Assembly: GCA_938008555.1 (NCBI GenBank)
Contig: CALLKE010000129.1
Span: 1-11,919 of the forward strand
Length of the DNA stretch: 11,919 bases
Direction of reading: 5' to 3'
Source of the DNA: an uncultured Pedobacter sp.
GTDB lineage: Bacteria; Bacteroidota; Bacteroidia; Sphingobacteriales; Sphingobacteriaceae
A model generated the notes under the pieces. It was not told the origin of the DNA and did not search any database. It worked only from the letters and a program-made list of their open reading frames with translations. This document shows positions 7,855-11,919 of this stretch, piece by piece. Position 1 is the stretch's first letter. Each line of letters begins with the position of its first letter. The translations under genes were made by a program, and so were the position numbers.

Positions 7855-7904
7855 AATGAAAAATGGTCGTCAAAATTTTATTTTGACGACCATTTTTCAT
7901 TTTA
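7852..7904. terminator. Bidirectional intrinsic terminator, 24-bp perfect stem
   Basis: Positions 7852-7875 are exactly the reverse complement of 7881-7904, with a five-base loop (TTTTA). The left arm begins with the TAA stop codon of the 813-residue protein. The stem core GGTCGTC is GC-rich for this window. The outer arms are A-rich on the left and T-rich on the right, so a terminator can form on either strand. It lies between convergent genes (the operon and the response regulator ending at 7956) and probably ends both transcripts. Confidence 0.9.
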
Positions 7905-7955
7905 TCATATAGTTATAAAAATAGTTTCTAGATAAGTACCATTATTTATAGCTAA

Positions 7956-8651
7956 CTAAGCATTTTCATATAACTGATCTGTTTTAACTACATATCCCAT
8001 TCCTATCACTGTATGAATAAGCTTTACTTCGTGACCAGCATCTACTTTCTTTCTTAGATAGTTAATATAAACATCCACAACATTTGTTCCCATATTAAAA
8101 TCTAAGTCCCAAACGCTTTCTAGTAATTCTACTCTAGAAAAAACCCTATTTTGATTTCTAGCGAAGAATTCAAGCAGTCTAAACTCTGTAGCAGTAAGGG
8201 AAATAACCTTACCACCTCTTATTACCGTTTTTGATAAAATATTTATCTCTAAATCGGCTATTCTAAGTAAACCACTCGAAACAGATGCTTGTTTACCTCT
8301 CCTTGTAATAGCTTTAATTCTAGCATTAAGCTCTGATATATCTGGTGGTTTAGTCATGTAATCATCAGCACCATAATCTAGCCCAGCAACTATATTTGCA
8401 ATAGTATTAAGAGACGATAGCAATATTATAGGGACTAAACTCCCTTCATTTCTTAGCCTTTGACATACTTCTAAGCCGTTTAATCCAGGTAACATAACGT
8501 CTAAAATAAGTAAATCAAAATCATTCTCTTTGGCCATCTTAAGCCCCATGATACCATCCATTGCTACACTTATTTCGTAGGAATGTTTTTTTAGTCCTTT
8601 TTCTATTGTTGAAATTACAGAGTACTCATCTTCAATAAGCAAAATTTTCAT
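7956..8651 (-). CDS. OmpR/PhoB-family response regulator, orphan
   Basis: This 231-residue two-component regulator has an N-terminal receiver domain (about 1-115). The acidic pocket is Glu7/Asp8, the phosphoacceptor is Asp51 in LLILDVMLP, the switch Ser is Ser79, and the conserved Lys is Lys101 in TKPPD. The C-terminal winged helix (about 130-226) contains SLTATEFRLLEFF, then NVVDVYINYLRKKV as recognition helix, and ends IGMGYVV, all standard for OmpR/PhoB proteins. Every key residue is intact, so it should be phosphorylatable. No histidine kinase is encoded in the window; the partner would have to be chromosomal or on missing plasmid sequence. It converges on the envelope operon across a shared terminator. 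A tandem 10-bp repeat just upstream of its start suggests autoregulation. It is not a PorX-type regulator, since it carries a DNA-binding domain rather than a PglZ domain. Confidence 0.95.
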   Translation of the reverse strand: MKILLIEDEYSVISTIEKGLKKHSYEISVAMDGIMGLKMAKENDFDLLILDVMLPGLNGLEVCQRLRNEGSLVPIILLSSLNTIANIVAGLDYGADDYMTKPPDISELNARIKAITRRGKQASVSSGLLRIADLEINILSKTVIRGGKVISLTATEFRLLEFFARNQNRVFSRVELLESVWDLDFNMGTNVVDVYINYLRKKVDAGHEVKLIHTVIGMGYVVKTDQLYENA

Positions 8652-8657
8652 ATACGA

Positions 8658-8677
8658 TGTATAGTTTTGGATAGTTT
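8658..8677 (-). promoter_or_regulatory. Tandem 10-bp direct repeat, candidate autoregulatory operator
   Basis: On the minus strand the repeats read AAACTATCCA then AAACTATACA, matching at 9 of 10 positions, and lie 7-26 bases before the response-regulator ATG. OmpR/PhoB-family dimers bind head-to-tail half sites with a 10-11 base period, so spacing and position both fit a self-binding site. I found no second clear copy in front of the envelope operon. Confidence 0.45.
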
Positions 8678-9285
8678 ATTTTTTTAGGTAGAAAAATATT
8701 ATGCTAAAAATAATCACTTTGTTTAACATAAAAGCAAAAAAAATATTATTAGCCATTTTTTAGACTCATCTATGAGGCTTTTCGTGCTTTTATAATCGAT
8801 AAGAGTGGTGATGTTATCACAGTGAAAACTGAGGCTCATTAAATCGAAAGGAATTTTTTTATTAAATAAACTTCTGTAACGTTACATACTACATACAGAT
8901 GGCGATATATTTAAAAAAACAATGAATATTAAAATTTTGACAATGAAACTAAGAATATATATTGTGGTGTTTGTAGACACTGTGTGTAGAGTCAAAATAT
9001 GTTCCAAATTATCTTTTACACATTGACATATTTAGCCTACGCATAACATAACTTATGGCTCATGTTAGATATTTACATGCCTAATATAGCACTCGTCGCA
9101 AATATACTTAGTATTAGATTGAAAAACAAAGTGAAAAGTAATACTGTTAAAGGACATATGAGATTTTTAAAATTTGATTATAAAGTGTAGTATTAATCTA
9201 TAGTTGAACAGTAAAAGTGAATTTTACCTACTACAGCTTTTATTTTATTCTATTTTATTATAAATCTTCTTAACAATGTATTTTA
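8678..9285. other. Gene-less region with a possible gene remnant and palindrome
   Basis: No intact gene is recognisable in these 608 bases. A 26-codon open stretch at 8762-8842 on the plus strand reads RLIYEAFRAFIIDK and then SGDVITVKTEAH before a TAA. Its composition looks coding, so it may be the tail of a lost gene, but I do not recognise it. A 12-bp perfect palindrome, TGTAACGTTACA, lies at 8875-8886. An imperfect hairpin (AGACTCAT with ATGAGGCT) followed by four T residues lies near 8762-8782. The remainder is AT-rich with many stops in all frames. Confidence 0.45.
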
Positions 9286-9446
9286 GGTAGTGTATCTAAA
9301 TGTATGATGACTCTTTTCAGGGATAAAAAAGTATGCGTTTTGATTTTTAAAAACCACCTTTAGTTGCTTGAAAAGCACAGTGTGTTTCGATATTTTCGAT
9401 CATATTTTATCCAAATATTACCTATCATACATTTAGATACACTACC
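9286..9446. mobile_element. 161-bp MITE with IS1-like terminal inverted repeats
   Basis: The element opens with GGTAGTGTATCTAAATGTAT at 9286. Its last 23 bases (9424-9446) are the exact reverse complement of its first 23. The ends resemble those of the decayed IS1-family copies at 1202 and 2311. The 8 bases before it (GTATTTTA) and after it (GTATTTTC) match at 7 of 8 positions, consistent with the 8-9 base target duplication of IS1-type transposition. It is far too short to code for a transposase, so it fits a non-autonomous derivative moved in trans. A copy identical over 54 bases begins at 11866. Confidence 0.85.
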
Positions 9447-9586
9447 GTATTTTCATCAAGTTCTTAATATACATTAATAGATTGTAAAATGATTTTTAAT
9501 AATCTATTCACTTATAAAGCATGCTCACTAACTGTTAGTACTTACTCAATTCTTATATCTGTATTTTAATTAGTTGTAAGTTAACT

Positions 9587-9606
9587 AACATATAGTACTA
9601 TATGTT
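9587..9606. promoter_or_regulatory. 20-bp perfect palindrome, candidate operator
   Basis: The sequence AACATATAGTACTATATGTT is identical to its own reverse complement over all 20 bases. It lies 123 bases before the next gene. A second smaller palindrome, AGTTAACT, directly abuts it at 9579-9586. The size and symmetry suit a dimeric regulator, though AT-rich DNA makes chance palindromes more frequent. Confidence 0.35.
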
Positions 9607-9670
9607 GTTGTTTTTATAACTATATAAATTAATAGAGACGACAATTGTTATATTCGCGATCTAGTCCATT

Positions 9671-9698
9671 TAAAATTTATAGTAAGCTATAAATTTTA
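9671..9698 (+). promoter_or_regulatory. 12-bp inverted repeat 30 bases before the Usp-like start
   Basis: The arms TAAAATTTATAG (9671-9682) and CTATAAATTTTA (9687-9698) are perfect complements around the loop TAAG. In RNA this would be a weak AU hairpin in the leader; in DNA it could be an operator for the gene at 9729. Together with the palindrome at 9587 it makes 9447-9728 a regulatory rather than coding stretch. I see no gene there. Confidence 0.4.
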
Positions 9699-9728
9699 AC
9701 ACCTTTTCGAACCATATTATCATCTACC

Positions 9729-10217
9729 ATGAGCGTTATTTTCATTCCAACTGATTTCCAAGTTGGATTTTTACACCTGATTCCAGCCTTATCTAAAGCT
9801 ATTGATAATGCTTATGCTGATATTATATTGGGACACTTATTTAAAGTAAAAGATTATGAGCAGCTTTATTGGAAGAAAAACATTGAATTTAAGAAAATAG
9901 ACCCTCATTTTATAAAAGAGTGCGAAAGCAGTTTTTCAGTAAAAAACTGCTTGTTTGTGAGGCATTTTGCAGGTTCATCTATTGCTAGTCTTAAATTTTT
10001 TTTTAGAATAAATCATGTGGACTTAATACTCAATCCTGTAGATTATTCCTTTAGAAAAATTTCCAAATATAGTATAGGGAATCCTGGTAGAATTATTAAA
10101 AGGTCTGGATACCCTGTACACGATATTCACACTGTTTCTGAACCAGAATGCAATGACACTTCAGCTTTATTAGATTCATCATTAGTCTGGCAGGATATTA
10201 CAATTAGCAACGAATAA
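9729..10217 (+). CDS. Small cytoplasmic protein resembling universal stress protein (UspA fold)
   Basis: This 162-residue protein has no signal peptide or membrane helix. It opens with VIFIPTDF, like the first strand and TDF motif of UspA proteins, followed by a helix (LIPALSKAIDNA) and ADIILGHLF, matching the usual AxLxLLHV strand. Near the C-terminus, HVDLILNPVDYSFRKI then IGNPGRIIKRSGYPV resembles the end of the fold (DLIVMG, a glycine loop, then a helix and PV). The classical ATP-binding pattern G-x2-G-x9-G(S/T) is not clear, so it may not bind ATP. Length is normal for a single-domain Usp. It stands alone between the MITE region and the origin, with its own hairpin-rich leader. Family assignment is by motif memory only and could be wrong. 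Confidence 0.5.
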   Translation: MSVIFIPTDFQVGFLHLIPALSKAIDNAYADIILGHLFKVKDYEQLYWKKNIEFKKIDPHFIKECESSFSVKNCLFVRHFAGSSIASLKFFFRINHVDLILNPVDYSFRKISKYSIGNPGRIIKRSGYPVHDIHTVSEPECNDTSALLDSSLVWQDITISNE

Positions 10218-10682
10218 TTAAAATACCAATGACACAAAAAGGTGACATTTTGTCTTAAATGCTCATCCAAGCTTGTAATTAATAGTCAAAGCTAATTTGA
10301 AGATGTCCATAAAAGAAGGTAATGGTTTGAGAGAAATTATTAGCATGAAAATCTTTAATATAAGCTATTTGTTTAGCGTTGTATACATCTCTGATATATA
10401 TGCAAAAGATTTGTTTTATAACCCAATATCCAAATAGCGAATTTTAAGCCGATTTAAGCCAAAAAAAATCAATTCTATACAAAACCATTGATATTAAAAA
10501 AAAAGCTGCCAAAAAGCCTTAAAATGGCCTTTAATTCAAAAGCGCGGCGCAACATCTCTCCATCTATTTTTTTCCTCCCCTTTTTGTTTTTTGTTTTCCT
10601 TGGAATTTCTCTTGATTTATTTTTTTTGAATTCGAGATACCTTAAATACTTTCTTGAGGGGGGGGGCATCACAATATTGTGA
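10218..10682. other. Gene-less origin-proximal region with pyrimidine tract and G7 run
   Basis: No convincing gene is present. Both strands of about 10480-10690 are open, but the predicted peptides merely reflect A/T homopolymers. The plus strand from about 10566 to 10629 is almost all pyrimidine (C4, T5-T8 runs). It is followed by a run of seven G at 10659-10665. A minus-strand stretch at 10263-10346 encodes 27 residues ending MDIFKLALTINYKLG, which I do not recognise. A short hairpin-like motif, ACAAAA...TTTTGT, lies near 10233-10253. The biased strand composition next to the iterons may help helix opening or primer formation. Confidence 0.45.
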
Positions 10683-10711
10683 ATATTTGATATCATATTT
10701 GATATATTTGA
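10683..10711. repeat. AT-rich ATATTTGA repeats, candidate DNA unwinding element
   Basis: ATATTTGA occurs at 10683-10690, 10695-10702 and 10704-10711, with start spacings of 12 and 9 bases, about 50 bases before the first iteron. Iteron plasmids normally place AT-rich direct repeats beside the iterons as the site of initial strand opening, so position and composition fit. I see no clear DnaA box nearby. Confidence 0.5.
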
Positions 10712-10759
10712 GCAAGCCCATAACTAATTAGCATTGAGATACTTACTCGTTTTATAAAA

Positions 10760-10851
10760 CAGGTTTTATAAGTCAAAAAACAGGTTTTATAAGTCAAAAA
10801 ACAGGTTTTATAAGTCAAAAAAACAGGTTTTATAAGTCAAAAAACAGGTCC
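10760..10851 (+). repeat. Iterons of the replication origin: four copies plus a truncated fifth
   Basis: The 15-base core CAGGTTTTATAAGTC occurs perfectly at 10760-10774, 10781-10795, 10802-10816 and 10824-10838, separated by A-runs. The period is 21, 21 and 22 bases, about two helical turns, so Rep molecules would bind one face. A fifth, truncated copy (CAGGTCC) starts at 10845, still in phase. The palindrome GTTTTATAAAAC at 10749-10760 overlaps the left edge. These are the expected Rep_3 binding sites and mark the origin of replication, with a role in copy control. Confidence 0.93.
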
Positions 10852-10889
10852 AAAAAACAGACTGTTTTTTATTCCTGTTTTTTGACTTA
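10833..10889. promoter_or_regulatory. Compound hairpin of iteron-derived sequence before rep
   Basis: Outer arms of 16 bases (10833-10848 and 10874-10889) and inner arms of 9 bases (10852-10860 and 10862-10870) are perfect complements. They are separated by a 3x3 internal mismatch and a one-base loop. The outer arms are the iteron junction TAAGTCAAAAAACAGG and its reverse complement. The structure ends 13 bases before the rep ATG. In Rep_3 plasmids inverted partial iterons commonly form the operator through which Rep dimers repress their own gene, which is my reading here. Confidence 0.75.
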
Positions 10890-10902
10890 ACTTGCCAACT
10901 AT

Positions 10903-11817
10903 ATGCAGGAAAAAGAAGCACAAATACAAGTTAGGCAACACAATGCGATCACTAATGCAAGACATGACCTTTCGTCAGTTCAACTAGATATTTATTTCAT
11001 GCTCCTATCCCTTTTAAGATCTGGTGATACTCAAAATACGAAATACGAAATAGGTGTATTACAAATAGAGGAAATTACTGGTCGACGGTGGAATTATCAA
11101 CAACTCAGAGACGCCACCGCTGGTCTTATAGGGAAAGTCTTTGAGATAGAGGAAAATGATGGCCTTTTACAAGTAGCTATGATGTCTAGTGCCAAATACT
11201 TAAAAGGAAAAGGAAAAATACAATTAACCATTTCAGAAGACCTAAAGCCATACTTAGTAGACTTAAAAAATAATTTTACAAGCTTCCAACTATATTGTGT
11301 ACTATCAATGAGCTCAAAGTATGCTAAATGGATGTATGTGCAATTCTCCAGGTGGAAGGATATTGGATATTACTCTTATGAATTAGATGATCTAAAAATA
11401 CTTTTAAACTTAAAGGATCCCAAAGGTAAAGTTCCAGAACAATACAAGCAATGGGGCCAATTTAAAGATAATGTACTAGAACCATCTGTTAGGCAGATAA
11501 ATGAATCATCTGACATTCATATTTCTTTTCAGATCGAAAAAAAAGGCAAAAGCGTACATCGAATCAACTTTACAATTTCTCCAGTTGGCAGATTCCAAAC
11601 TGTCATCCCATTTGAAATGGACGAGAGCGATAGAGAAGGAATTCAACTAAAAAACAAAATGTACAGTATAGGAATACAAGACATGAATATAATTAAAACA
11701 ATATTAGAAACACATGAAATGCGAAAAAAAGCCCATAAGTGGTTTTTTGACTATGCACATAAAAAAGATGGGATAAAAAGCCCTGCAGGACACTTTCGCA
11801 TTTCTATAGGAATATAG
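10903..11817 (+). CDS. Plasmid replication initiator, Rep_3 (RepB/RepE-like) family
   Basis: This 304-residue protein has the two-winged-helix design of iteron-binding Rep_3 initiators. The first domain (about 10-130) opens VRQHNAITNARHDLSSVQ and continues DIYFMLLSLL, the usual start of the family. The second (about 140-235) contains YAKWMYVQFSRWKD, then YELDDLKILLNL and YKQWGQFKDNVLEPSVRQIN, the strongest hallmark (Y-x-FxxFK-x-VLxPAxxEIN in relatives). The last 65 residues (about 240-304) are less conserved and charged. As monomer it should bind the iterons upstream to open the origin; as dimer it should repress its own promoter in the inverted repeat. The ATG at 10903 lies 13 bases after that repeat, and no Shine-Dalgarno site is visible. 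The length is normal. I give no symbol because Bacteroidota plasmids use several rep names for this family. Confidence 0.95.
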   Translation: MQEKEAQIQVRQHNAITNARHDLSSVQLDIYFMLLSLLRSGDTQNTKYEIGVLQIEEITGRRWNYQQLRDATAGLIGKVFEIEENDGLLQVAMMSSAKYLKGKGKIQLTISEDLKPYLVDLKNNFTSFQLYCVLSMSSKYAKWMYVQFSRWKDIGYYSYELDDLKILLNLKDPKGKVPEQYKQWGQFKDNVLEPSVRQINESSDIHISFQIEKKGKSVHRINFTISPVGRFQTVIPFEMDESDREGIQLKNKMYSIGIQDMNIIKTILETHEMRKKAHKWFFDYAHKKDGIKSPAGHFRISIGI

Positions 11818-11819
11818 TC

Positions 11820-11840
11820 GACTTATAAAACCTGTTTTTT
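11820..11840 (-). repeat. Single inverted iteron directly after rep
   Basis: Positions 11820-11840 are the exact reverse complement of one full iteron with its flanking A-run. The core on the minus strand is CAGGTTTTATAAGTC, identical to the four upstream copies. It starts two bases after the rep stop codon. Rep-bound copies here and in front of rep could pair across the gene. The T6 run at its end might also act as a weak terminator on the plus strand, although there is no GC-rich stem. Confidence 0.85.
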
Positions 11841-11865
11841 ACATTTTAGCATTCCATCTAAAAAC

Positions 11866-11919
11866 GGTAGTGTATCTAAATGTATGATGACTCTTTTCAG
11901 GGATAAAAAAGTATGCGTT
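11866..11919. mobile_element. Second copy of the IS1-like MITE or parent IS, cut by the window edge
   Basis: All 54 bases are identical to 9286-9339, starting from the first base of the terminal repeat. The right part lies beyond the window, so I cannot tell whether this is another 161-bp MITE or the left end of a full-length IS1-type element. Perfect identity implies recent movement or gene conversion. The flank before it (AAAAC) differs from that at 9286, so the two are separate insertions. Confidence 0.85.

Noticed and set aside
10413..10422. GTTTTATAAC as an outlying iteron
   Set aside because: Only the AT-rich middle matches the iteron core; such a match is expected by chance in this composition.
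10488..10682. 64-codon plus-strand frame with a hydrophobic middle, and a 73-codon frame on the opposite strand
   Set aside because: Both arise from T/A homopolymers in the origin-proximal tract. Residues are dominated by Phe/Leu or Lys, and neither has a recognisable start context or family feature.
1..11919. tRNA, rRNA or riboswitch genes
   Set aside because: No cloverleaf with a conserved T-loop, no ribosomal RNA motif and no riboswitch core was seen on either strand by reading.

Overview
The window looks like most of a small, AT-rich plasmid from a member of the Bacteroidota. The phylum call rests on a PorP/SprF-family type IX secretion (T9SS) outer-membrane protein, a PorE-like TPR/PD40/OmpA lipid-envelope protein, a secreted propeller/Calx-beta protein, and the lack of strong Shine-Dalgarno sites. 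The plasmid call rests on a ParA partition gene with a small ribbon-helix-helix partner at one end, and an iteron-controlled Rep_3 initiator at the other. I cannot name a genus from the sequence.

Layout. 1-1125: an array of 8-bp direct repeats running into the start of parA, then a parB-like gene. 1202-2311: a decayed IS1-family element with two frameshifts, followed by the inverted left end of a second decayed copy. 2312-2670: gene-less leader. 2671-7854: a tight three-gene plus-strand operon (porP/sprF-like, porE-like, 813-residue propeller/Calx-beta protein), closed by a 24-bp perfect hairpin that begins at the last stop codon. 7956-8651: a convergent OmpR-type response regulator with no kinase beside it and a tandem 10-bp repeat just upstream. 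8652-9728: gene-less DNA holding a 161-bp IS1-like MITE and several palindromes. 9729-10217: a small protein with universal-stress-protein-like features. 10218-10902: origin region with an AT-rich repeat block, four to five 21-bp iterons and a compound hairpin made of iteron sequence. 10903-11817: rep, with an inverted iteron 2 bases after its stop. 11866-11919: a second copy of the MITE/IS end, cut by the window edge.

How it fits together. Rep with its iterons starts replication, and ParA/RHH with the octamer array should segregate the plasmid. If the molecule is circular, the ends join as rep - IS/MITE - octamer array - parAB, a normal plasmid backbone. The window then ends only because both edges lie in repeats. 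The cargo is the three-gene envelope operon, which I read as a plasmid-borne T9SS-type export or surface-display module. Its putative exported protein shows no recognisable T9SS C-terminal domain, which is the most unusual point in the window. The response regulator may control the cargo, but nothing in the sequence proves that link.
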